From the NCBI GenBank assembly GCA_016800925.1, contig JABCPU010000885.1:1-22579 (forward strand): a DNA stretch of 22,579 nucleotides. Direction: 5' to 3'. Source of the DNA: Suillus spraguei (Eukaryota; Basidiomycota; Agaricomycetes; Boletales; Suillaceae). Position 1 is the stretch's first letter. The number at the start of each line of letters is the position of its first letter. Below are positions 9,918 to 18,374 of the stretch, piece by piece. A program made the position numbers and the translations under genes. The notes beneath the pieces are model-generated. The model ran no database searches. It was not told the DNA's origin and saw nothing but the letters and a program-made list of their open reading frames with translations.

Positions 9918-10078
9918 CGCTGCTCCCACTCGTTGCTCTCACTCTCCCACTCGTTGCTCACTCTCCCACTCGTTGCTCACTCTCCCACTCATTGCTCTTG
10001 CTTGCTACGCTCACCCGCTCGCTGTTCTTGCTTGCCGCTCGCTCGCTACTCTCGCCCTCTCGCTGCTCACACTGCACG
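9897..10078 (+). repeat. CT-rich tandem repeat (19-bp unit)
   Basis: Units of CTCCCACTCGTTGCTCACT start at 9923 (with two extra bases), 9944, 9963 and 9982. Degenerate CTCGCTGCTC-type words continue on both sides. The strand is strongly pyrimidine-rich. The repeat follows directly on the NTPase coding sequence and appears to replace its continuation. Confidence 0.85.
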
Positions 10079-10251
10079 GGTGTGCACTGATTTTTTTGTT
10101 CGGAAGACCTTCTATTGGGTTGGAAGCGATTGCGCCTTCGCTTAGTAGATCAACTCTTCGCGCTACACACTCTTTGTATTTCCTGTCCAATACATTGGCC
10201 TCTTGAATATTTGCTCTCTCTGCGTGTGACATAGTGATACCCCAGGACCAT

Positions 10252-10689
10252 AATATGTTCACCAGCGATATCGCGGCCATTGCTACTTCCTATTAATTGT
10301 CCATCTCGTGATAATTCACGGTCATTTATGCTTTTTCGTTCATGCTCGTTTACTCGTTGATGACGCATGTGCCCATTTGTGCACATTGCAGGTATGTTTT
10401 GCCTATTTCTATTTCTAACGTTTGATATACATTTACCCGTGCGGATCCTTAGGAAGGAGAGCTGAAACAGGTGTCAACCGAGTCAGCGATTGGCGCTCGC
10501 GCTGCTGATGGAACTATCTGGGCTGTTTTTGGCTAGTGTGTCGGACCGTGACCGCACTACTAACTTCTGTTCTTCAGTCGATCTGACATTTTGAACAATG
10601 TCACAGGACTTAAAGTCCGAAAGACTCCAAGTCATACCCTCACCCTCCTTCCCTTCTTACACTTGAAGTCTGCTCTCTGTGATGCATAA
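10252..10689 (+). CDS. Possible three-exon small gene, unrecognised
   Basis: A textbook intron lies at 10392-10452 (GTATGT, TCTAACG branch, TTAG). A second splice signal follows at 10536-10577 (42 nt, CTACTAAC branch, CAG). With both removed one frame stays open: an upstream stretch from about 10252 ending HARLLVDDACAHLCTLQ, then EGELKQVSTESAIGARAA and IWAVFG, then SDILNNVTGLKVRKTP, with a stop at 10687-10689. The 5' end and start codon are not determined. No family is recognised. It follows the NTPase remnant on the same strand, but no NTPase motif is visible. The inverted-repeat pair begins 75 bases downstream. Confidence 0.33.
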
Positions 10690-10764
10690 TCTTTGTCCAA
10701 ACGTAGCACCATTCATTGGGACCAAGGTCTGTAATTAACCATTGTTTCTTGCAGCTTCTTAGAT

Positions 10765-10915
10765 AATGGGTTGTCGTAAAACTTGATTTTTTTGCCTTCC
10801 TTAACCATCATATCTTTGCCTCTTCGACACTCACATATAAGCAATTAGATAAAGATATGATGGTTAAGAAAGGCAAAAAAAAATCAAGTTTTACGACAAT
10901 ACACTTCAACCCATT
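10765..10915. repeat. Long inverted repeat 1 (about 47-bp arms, 33-nt spacer)
   Basis: The left arm 10771-10817 (starts TTGTCGTAAAACTTG) and right arm 10851-10899 are reverse complements, apart from one transition and a T7/A9 homopolymer length difference. The spacer 10818-10850 is 33 nt. AATGGG (10765-10770) and CCCATT (10910-10915) extend the pairing outward if one 10-nt gap is allowed. No coding potential is seen. It could be a fold-back element or give a hairpin transcript. Confidence 0.9.
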
Positions 10916-10964
10916 CTCTCACCAGCAGCGCTAACAACTCTGCGTGAAGAACTAGAATTCACAT

Positions 10965-11153
10965 TAATACAAGAACTATGATACATGTCTATTGTATGAA
11001 GGAATAGTGCGGATTAGACCCAGCTGGTGGCCTGAGCCACAGCACAAACTTCATACTATTGTCCAAGTCATTCTACTGTGGCTCAGGCCACCAGCTGGGT
11101 CTAATCCGCACTATTCCTTCATACAATAGACATGTATCATAGTTCTTGTATTA
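10965..11153. repeat. Perfect long inverted repeat 2 (78-bp arms, 33-nt spacer)
   Basis: Positions 10965-11042 and 11076-11153 are exact reverse complements over 78 bases, with a 33-nt spacer (11043-11075). Pairing stops at the next base on both sides. The lack of any mismatch means the repeat is either very young, kept by gene conversion, or an assembly product. It lies 49 bases after inverted repeat 1, which has the same spacer length but unrelated arms. Confidence 0.95.
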
Positions 11154-11369
11154 GACAGGTACATATGATACTTCGAAAGGAACTTTAGTAAAGTGTCCGA
11201 TACAGCAAGTGCGTGATGCACAACATCAAGTGCGCGATACGACACCTCGAGATCTCGGCATTGGCAACCAAGCCTAAAGTCCTCTTGAGTCTTAGTCCTA
11301 GTCAACTCAACCGAGGCACGTCTCCCGCTCTGCAACTTCTTCAGAATACAGAATTAAGCGGCAGATATC

Positions 11370-11570
11370 GGAAAGCAACAAGATCTCGCCAAGGCAGTCC
11401 ACACCAATCCCACCAGACAATTGAATGACGAGGATATACAGCACCTCACCGTACGATATTTTTTTCGGAATATCAAACTAGTCAGCAGGTAGTGGAAAGC
11501 AATAAAATCTCGCCAAGAGAATCCAGGCAATTGGATGACGAGGGAGTACATAGCGCTCCACTGTGCGATA
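11370..11570 (+). repeat. Diverged direct repeat, two copies
   Basis: Copy 1 (11370-11458) and copy 2 (11494-11570) share the blocks GGAAAGCAA, ATCTCGCCAAG, CAATTG(A/G)ATGACGAGG and a CGATA end. Copy 2 lacks about 12 bases of the middle. The surrounding 11154-11670 holds no supported gene; it is the downstream flank of the Sec61-beta gene. Confidence 0.7.
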
Positions 11571-11670
11571 AGTTGTCATATAGCATGTCATACGACGCAG
11601 GCGTTGAGTGCACGTGTGTCACAACGAGGAATATAGTCAAGAGTGCATAAAAGAGTCCATTACAAGGCTA

Positions 11671-12128
11671 TCATTTGGTGAAAGACCGGATTATTTTGGC
11701 GGAAATATGTAAAAAGAAGATAGATCCAATGAACGCCAACGAGAGAATGAGGACGACATATGGGTCTCTGACACGGGAACAAAATCAGCTCAATTGAATA
11801 TTACATTTATGGCAACATGACACGTACACTCGCAGCCCTGGTGAGTCGTCAGTGTAAAGTTTCAGCATTGTCCCCGAAGAGCCGCCAGCTCCTGCTGCAC
11901 GCGTTGAATTTGGTTTTACCTGCGTGTTTGCAGCCCTCCGCCTTTGGCAAGTTTCAGTAAAAGCGTGCAAACCACAAACAGACTATGTGACATACCGAAC
12001 CTGTGCACCTGGCGGTCTTGCAACGGTACCGACCTTTGGGCTAACGGCGTGCTGGAGCTTTCTGAATCAGACTAAGTGAGTGATAGGTGAGTGTCGAAAT
12101 AACACAGCTAGTTGCTATTACGCACCAT
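11671..12128 (-). CDS. SEC61B: Sec61 translocon beta subunit (Sbh1-type)
   Basis: This tail-anchored protein is the small subunit of the ER Sec61 channel. The core signature is unmistakable: AGAGGSSGTMLKLYTDDS (11910-11840), then DPYVVLILSLAFIGSIFF, the single C-terminal membrane helix, ending RSFTK and a TGA at 11673-11671. The model has four exons: the ATG alone (12128-12126), 12071-11996 (SDSESSST... then VARPPGAQVR), 11941-11828 and 11767-11671. The introns are 54 nt (12072-12125), 54 nt (11942-11995) and 60 nt (11768-11827), all with good donors (GTGCGT, GTATGT, GTACGT). Exon 2 needs one extra base near 12046 (a CC that should probably be CCC). With it the total is 291 nt, 97 codons, the normal family size. 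The single-base gap in an essential gene is most likely a sequence error. The gene diverges from the SNARE gene at 12290. Confidence 0.93.
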
Positions 12129-12289
12129 GCTGTTGATGGTGAACTTTGAAGACTGAAGACACGTTGCTGGAGGAAATACAGAGCAAGTTCGTGGGAACAT
12201 TCTTTAGATCTTTCCTAATCCAGAACCACTACCTCCACACGAGCGTCACTGACTTTTGTCCAATCTTCCTACTCTGGCCAGCTTCTAAC
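12129..12289. promoter_or_regulatory. Compact divergent promoter between Sec61-beta and VAMP7-like genes
   Basis: Only 161 bp separate the two start codons, which point away from each other. The segment must hold both 5' leaders and core promoters. No canonical TATA box is seen. A pyrimidine-rich run at 12246-12288 precedes the SNARE ATG, as in many fungal leaders. Confidence 0.5.
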
Positions 12290-13172
12290 ATGTCACTGGT
12301 AAGTTCCAATCATATGAGCATATAACGCACGCACACAGGACTGTCAATCTAGATAAATGCCATTGTTTCCAGAGGATCCACAATTCTTGCTGAACACCAA
12401 GCTCCTGGGCAGCGAGACTTCTCGCATGGTGCATTGTTTTCCGTCTCATCGACATAATGCGCTTCTTGACATAGTGACATACATAGCTACGCAGACAATT
12501 CTTTCCAAGATCCCGCCGAACAACAGCAAGTTAACATACGTGTGGGAACAATACCTGTTTCATTACATTTCTGAGGGAGGCTTCACTTTTCTGGTCATGG
12601 CAGATGATTCTGCAGGAAGGTGAGACTTCTAACGTCCACATATATCTTTTGGTTAAATATTACTGTAGGAAGATGCCGTTCGCTTTCCTAGCGGACCTCC
12701 AGCGTAAAGTACGTTGCCACAGCACAATTTACCCCCTTATTCTAATCCACATCGCAAAGTTTATCGAGCTCCCATCCTCCTCATCCGCTATACTAAGCTC
12801 TACCCCTGCATACGGACTTCAAGGCACCTTCTCTCCCACTATTGCCACTCTCATGCACAGTACAACACTGCTCCTCCATCAGATGAAGTTGCTCGTGCTC
12901 AAGCGGAGCTGAACCAGGTCAAGGACATTATGGTCCAAAATGTCGAACAGATCCTTAGCCGTGGGGAGCGTATCGAGCTTCTTGTGGATAAGACCGACAA
13001 CATGGCCACGCAGGCCACCGCATTCCGGCGCGGCGCCAGGACAGTGAGGCGGCAGATGTGGTGGAAGAATAAAAAGATATTGGCATTGAGCGTCTTTGTT
13101 GCGCTCTTATTTTTGTATATCATTGTTGCTCAGTTCTGTGGGGCTGGCTTGCAGTGTGGCGCAAAGTCTTGA
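12290..13172 (+). CDS. VAMP7-like longin R-SNARE
   Basis: This is a membrane-fusion SNARE of the VAMP7 type, acting in endosome/vacuole or late secretory fusion. Exons are 12290-12298 (MSL), 12353-12428, 12487-12619, 12669-12708 and 12760-13172; introns are 54, 58, 49 and 51 nt. The longin domain is clear: STILAEHQAPGQRDF, IPPNNSKLTYVWEQY, LFHYISEGGFTFLVMADD and KMPFAFLADLQRK. The R-SNARE motif follows (VKDIMVQNVEQILSRGERI) with the zero-layer Arg in ILSRGER, then a basic stretch, the tail anchor LSVFVALLFLYIIVAQF and a TGA at 13170-13172. One base is missing near 12860 (ATGCACAG|TAC); correcting it gives 224 codons including the stop, a usual length. Among family names VAMP7 fits best; Ykt6 lacks a membrane anchor. 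The gene is head-to-head with Sec61-beta and has a duplicated 3' end downstream. Confidence 0.92.
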
Positions 13173-13179
13173 GCATGTC

Positions 13180-13401
13180 AAGACTGACAACATGGCCTCG
13201 CAGGCCATCGCATCCCGGCGCGGTGCCAGGACAGTGAGGCGGCAGATGTGGTGGAAGATATTGATATTGAGCGTCTTGGTTGCGCTATTATTTTTGTATA
13301 TCGTTGTTGTTCAGTTCTGTGGGGCTGGCCTACAGTGTGGCGCTACGCACAGTCTTGAACATGTCAATGGTCGGGACTGCTTATTTACTTGTACTACTTA
13401 A
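13180..13401 (+). pseudogene. Tandem duplicate of the SNARE 3' end
   Basis: Positions 13180-13370 repeat 12990-13180 with a 190-bp period at roughly 85-90 percent identity by eye. The copy encodes the end of the SNARE motif, the basic linker (RRGARTVRRQMWWK) and a second membrane anchor (LSVLVALLFLYIVVVQF). The reading frame is intact: a 6-base deletion keeps phase and most differences are silent or conservative. It ends at a TAA in 13399-13401. There is no longin domain and no obvious splice acceptor at the join. It may be a neutral 3' duplication in the UTR, or an alternative C-terminal exon. Confidence 0.75.
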
Positions 13402-13945
13402 TATCCATATCCATATGTACTCCCTAGATTTATCGGCACTCATGGGCCCCAGACGATTTTATTGTTATATTTAGACTCGACATGTACTGTCTATGTTATA
13501 ACGCCTTCATCAGATCCGAAAAGTTTGTCAAGGTTGCTTGCCAGCAGATTTTTACACATCTAGAGATGATGTAGATAAGATAACGTAAGTGGATCAGTAA
13601 TATAGTGAGTCGAAACACCCAAGGTGTTTATTTTTCTTCTTCAGAAAGAACTACCGCAAAGATTCTACCGACTGCATATGTGCATAACAAGTACAATACA
13701 AGTTTGGCATAACTCGAGACACTGACTAGCGACAATAGTATCAGCATGTACGCCTCAGTCAGTACAACATCAAAAAACCATTATAAACACAATATTAGCT
13801 ACACACTGGTGACCGGGGAATCCGCTCGGACTCGCTCGTATAAATAAGTCCATGCACAGTCCGCAAAAGAACCCATCGCAACAATGGGGAATCAAAAATC
13901 CAGAAGTGACAGTTGGTTAGTAAATCGGGGAAGTCATAAGATTCA
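13402..13945. other. Intergenic between convergent genes, no gene seen
   Basis: This is the shared 3' flank of the SNARE locus (+) and the first RING gene (-). AT-rich stretches occur around 13600-13640. No supported gene or RNA is seen. Confidence 0.5.
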
Positions 13946-16278
13946 TCAGTCTGCTCCAGCGGTGACCGGGTTAGACAACTTTGTCCTGCCTATACGCCGA
14001 TCGCGATGGTAATCACGATGGTAAGGGAAAGCATCTGGTGGCACGTTGGTGGTATCCTTGAGCTGCTGCCACTCTGATTCCCGCTCGCGATCGCGATCGC
14101 GATCCCTCTCCCTGCCCCGTTCACGCTCTATGCGCTCTCGTTCCTGCTCTCGTTGTCTTTCTCTCTCCCGCCTCTCCTTCTCCTGCTGCATTGCAACACT
14201 ACTAGCATGGACCAGCGGCTTTGACACAACTGTAGCCGGGAATCCCTCTTCAGGACCAGGCACGGGAGTCATCGATTGACCTGCAGTGGAGTTTCTCCGT
14301 AGCGGTGTATGCACACGTGAATTAGAATTCGTCTGCCTAGGTATCGTATTGGACGATGGAGGCGGTGGATATGGTGGGGGCATTGGCGACTCATCGCTAT
14401 AAGACATCGCGATCTTGAGGGAGGATGATGCCATAGGGCTGTCCAGGATATCATAGAGCTGAGCGCGCAGGCGCTCGCGATCCTTGTCCCGAAAGTCGTC
14501 GGCCGCCATGATCTGGCGCGGTGCGACTTGGTCTTTCACCTTTGGCTCGTACGTATCTCCCCGCGCATCTCGTAATCCCTACTACCACCATCAAATGAAT
14601 CTCGTGAATTAGTGTCCTTCATCCGAGGCCCATATAAGCGGTCCGAGGAGTAGCGACGTGAGGGGGAGGAAGTGCGGCTGGACATATACGATGCGGACTG
14701 CTCCCGAGACATTCTGCGAGATGGTGAATGAGCACCGCTGCGTACCAAAGTGATTGAACGCTCAGTGGAATGATGACGTGAAGTAGATCCATCACGACTC
14801 GACATGATGATATCATCACGAGGGCGAGATCGCGACAACCCAGACCAGTTATCTGGGTTGACCGTGGAGACGACGAAGATACGGAGGGTTCGGTCAACTG
14901 ACGAGATAACGAGGACCGAGGAATGGGAATAAGCTGAGACGTAGTATCACCCATTGTTTGATCCTCGTCTGCGTCAGATCTCAATTCCGATTCCTTTTTT
15001 GCTACAGGTCTTCTTTAAGTCGTCAATCTCATCTTCGTCCACCAGAGCGCGGAACGACTGGATTGCAGAAGGCCAAGTTCCGATCACCTGGGTGAGAGGA
15101 GACAAGTGGAACTCCTCTTCCTCGATAGCTTTCGCTTTCGCTTTGGCCTTCGCTCGTGCTTTGATGCTCAAAGGATCATCCTCGATCAACTTCTCAGGAT
15201 GCTTCGGCTCCGTTGCATGAAGATACCGGACCTCGACTGGCCGTTGGAAATCAGGTAACGGGTTAAACGCAATCCTAGCGCGCGTGAGTTCCTCACGGAG
15301 AACCTTTCTCACGCATTGTGGCTTCGAACTGTGGCTGTCAGTAAAAGAGCACTCGCAGGAAACTACGAGATACTGACTTTGCTGATATACAGATAAGTCC
15401 ATAGAATACACGGACCAGAATACGACGAGCTCACCTTCTCCAAAACGCATTCAATTCATCGTAGTGTTCCCTCAAACTTTTCTCTACAGCAAGAGCAGTA
15501 TCTTTCTCATCCTGTCGAATACGTTGTAGCTCCTCGTACTTCCACTTGCAAATTCACGATGTCTGCCGTAAGGTGCGAGCGTACTTCCTCAAGAGCAATT
15601 TTTTGCCTCGCAGATCCTTTCAGCTTCAGCCACCTTTTCCCGTTTCATTTCCTCAAGAGCAATTTCCACCACCCGAGTCTTTTCAACCTCAACCGCCTTG
15701 TCTTTTCTCATTTCCGCGAGATGACGTTGAGACTCGGCGAGGTTCCAAAGAAGCAGGGCGCTTACTTTCACAGGATTCTGCTAATCACGAAGAATCAGAT
15801 GTAAGTGGGACCGGACAACATGAAAAACATACCTGATCAGCTGATTGTGACTTGTAGTACGTTCGACATTTCTCGATTACCCGACGAAGTTCAGGAAGTT
15901 TAGCCCTTCTTTGACGACACGCGCGATATCGTTCTGAAGGGTACGAGCTTCGTCATCAGGAGGTGGTGCAGAAGCTTCAGGGTTTTCATGGACTTCTTCT
16001 ATGGAGGCGGTCGTAATCGTAGGTGACTGGCATATCAATGTGAAGCCTGCGGATTTCCTGAGGGGAAAATCGAGTCCGACAAAGGGGACATATGTGGCGC
16101 AAAAGATGATCGAGACACCTTCGGATTGGTATGTTACGTGAAAAGACACGATCGATGAAACGAATACTAACTTTTGGCAGAATACATGCCCACAAGAGAT
16201 CGAGTGTGGAGAATTCCCGCCAGTCGTATAGCCTTCCATACAGACATCACAGGTAGAGGATTTGTTGAGTACCAACAT
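13946..16278 (-). CDS. RING / coiled-coil / low-complexity protein, paralogue A
   Basis: The likely role is a RING-type E3 ubiquitin ligase. The protein starts MLVLNKSSTCDVC at 16278. The C3HC4 ligands are Cys10, Cys13, Cys29, His31, Cys34, Cys37 and CPLC (46-49). An intron at 16119-16171 (53 nt) splits the codon before Cys37 (phase 2). After a linker with KLPELRRVIEKCRTYY, an intron at 15781-15832 (52 nt) leads to a long coiled coil (LAESQRHLAEMRKDKA, VVEIALEEMKREKVAEAE, KWKYEELQRIRQDEK). Exon 3 ends at 15435. A 53-nt intron, a 4-nt exon (15378-15381) and a 43-nt intron restore the frame to PQFEATMREK. The tail contains a KAKAKAKA run, Ser/Arg-rich stretches, PPPYPPPP and a Glu/Arg repeat encoded partly by CGCGAT units. 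At least six single-base corrections are needed (for example near 14558, 14997 and 15306). The expected length is about 710 residues. Confidence 0.75.
15378..15381 (-). other. Proposed 4-nt microexon in RING paralogue A
   Basis: Minus-strand CAAA lies between an intron at 15382-15434 (53 nt, GTGAGC to ATCAG) and one at 15335-15377 (43 nt, GTCAGT to GACAG). Including it turns AG|C AAA|CCA into Ser-Lys-Pro and keeps the frame into PQFEATMREK. Treating 15335-15434 as one 100-nt intron puts the next exon out of frame with an early stop. Confidence 0.5.
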
Positions 16279-17227
16279 GGTTGAAAGATGATGGAGACTC
16301 GCTTGAGGATCGGGGAAAGGAGCGAATGAAGCCTACAGCAGCTCGATCGCCCACTTTAGCGAGGAGGTAGCGCGCAGGAAGGAGGAAGGGACTTGTTAAG
16401 ACCCACTCGGGTATATGGGGGAAGGAAGGGATTTAAGCCAGCAAAGGCTTAAGGGCCAGACCTAACGTGCGTGGCAGGGCAGATAGTGTAATGGTGTGCA
16501 GGGGAGGAGCGAACACTCATAACGTTGAAGAGATTATAAAGAAGACACGAGGCAACTAAGCGACGTGAGATAGAACTTCGCCACTTCCTTGAGGCCCTGG
16601 ACACAAACCTAGTACGTGAAATGATCGCATACTAAGTTGGCATGATCAATCACCTGGATGGGAGCTTCCGATCTGAGTTCGAACGGCCACGATAAGAACT
16701 TCATGTGTGACCCGAGTCTTACCTTTAATGAAGCTTAGCAGGGAACGCTGAAGGAATCAGTACCACTTGCCGGGATCGAGAGTTTGCACCGAATCGGCAG
16801 AATTAGATTCCTGGAAAACTGCGCATGGATAAAGCAGTGAGCAACCCCCCTTTACCGCATACATTCAATTTCGGCTGCCTGGCATGGAGAAGGGGTGTCT
16901 ATGAACTATCAGTTCGTTTGGCAGGGCCGATCTCATGGCCTCAACCGGGCCGACACGGATAGTCAGTCCTCGTGGTTTCAGCGTTGCATAATAAGTCGCT
17001 GGTAAAACGTTTTGTCATGAGGTGCGGCAAAGAACGCACACCTCAACGTGTTTCACTCGAGTCGTTTCGTTATACGTGACTTCCTTCCTTCGTGAGTCGT
17101 GATAACAGTGAACAAAAAGAATCACCTTCGCCGTTAGTGCAATATGGACTGAGCACGTGTCAACGTTGTAGCACGTGATATAGTACAACAACAGACTCTT
17201 GAACATGCCCTGCAAGGCTAGTTCTGA
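16279..17227. other. Intergenic / divergent upstream region, no gene seen
   Basis: This lies upstream of the first RING gene (-) and of the plus-strand gene beginning near 17228. A G-rich zone (16300-16450) adjoins the RING start. An unspliced frame at 17015-17215 (-) shows no family signature. The true first exon of the plus-strand gene may lie here but was not identified. Confidence 0.45.
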
Positions 17228-18374
17228 CCTTGGGCACTCTGGTTATTCTGGATTACCACTACGTTCCTTCTGGATTACCGTGAATTCCGGCATATTCATC
17301 AGGGGGAGTTGCCGACGGATGGCTGGAACATTTCACATTCGATAATCTCAGATCATTCTGGAGGGTAAGTTTCTGTCATCAATTCGGTAGTGTCGCTCGA
17401 GGTCAAGGGTGATGTACTTGGGTGCTCGACGGCAAACATGGTGTTACGATATCGAAGCGACATGGGCGTCTGCCAAACTTTCAGAGGGCGCTACACGTAT
17501 TTATACGTGGATACTATCCACAGGTTTCCTGCCAAAGATATACTGGATTTAGATCCCCTTTACCTCAAGGCAGCTTCATTTCTCAACCTGAGAGGTTACC
17601 CATTAGAGAACGATACCTTGCTGACGCCTACTACTAATACCCTTGACAGCAACCGTAATGCGTGATGCTCCATTGCTCCCTACTCTGGTTTCTGGAGATC
17701 TCCTTGATTCTGAAACGAACCGTTACATTGGGTCGTTGCCTCATACCCTTCTCTTGGACCATCCCATCGGTCCCAATTTGTCTTATGAGTATGTTTTTTC
17801 GCCGGTGTGCCCTTCATTTGGACACCTAATTTATCTGTATCGGCTTCTTATCCTGCGCGGGATGCTCCACCTCGGCACTCACAACCTTGCCGAATTCTTT
17901 CTCAACTACAGCAGATTGCATAGTTCAGCCCCACGTTTATACCATCTCCCTCCCCTAAGTGCAGTGCCAAACTCCCGGACCATCTGCAACCCCTTAATCA
18001 ATGCTTCGCTCTCAAGATAGCAAGAATGCTTCGGAGTCGACAATGCATCTCTTGCATCATACTTCGGAATTATATCGATCGATAAGCACATCGCCCATCG
18101 CGGTCATCTGGGTCTAATTGTCCATTTTCTCTCTTGGTATGGCTCTGCATTCTCGGCTCAACATCGCTTTGCGTATTCTCGACTTGGATCAGCCCCAGAG
18201 TTCAACTCCAGACCTATTTCAAGCATCCACACTGCGATAACCTCGGAGCTCGGCACGGACGTCATTCAGCACCGATGGACGATATCAGTCAATGCACCAA
18301 CTGGAGTCTGGACGCAGATGGTTGCACTGCTGTCCGATATAGCATCTTTTCATTTCTATTATCTTCGAGATTAA
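17228..18374 (+). CDS. Unrecognised multi-exon protein, 5' end not determined
   Basis: Four exons follow each other with matching phases. The segment 17228-17364 ends HQGELPTDGWNISHS...SGG at a GTAAGT donor. Then 17408-17594 (TWCYDIEATWASAKLSEG, then ILDLDPLYLKAASFLNLR) needs one missing base near 17533. Next is 17650-17963 (DAPLLPTLVSGDLLDSE, LPHTLLLDHPIGPNLSYE). The last, 18021-18374 (HIAHRGHLGLIVHFLSWYG, FAYSRLGSAPEF), ends in TAA. The introns are 43, 55 (CTACTAATAC branch, GACAG) and 57 nt. The last exon is a 117-codon open frame that starts exactly after an acceptor and has no early start codon, as expected of an internal exon. I do not recognise the family. The hydrophobic content is high, but no clear membrane-helix series or catalytic motif stands out. 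Confidence is in there being a gene, not in its function or start. Confidence 0.5.

Noticed and set aside
9733..10206. 157-codon plus-strand frame across the CT repeat
   Set aside because: Its first part is the wrong frame of the NTPase exon and the rest is translated tandem repeat.
14046..14279. Plus-strand frame rich in Ser-Arg repeats that looks like an SR splicing protein
   Set aside because: It is the antisense of the Glu/Arg-coding CGCGAT repeat in RING paralogue A; the minus-strand gene explains the sequence.
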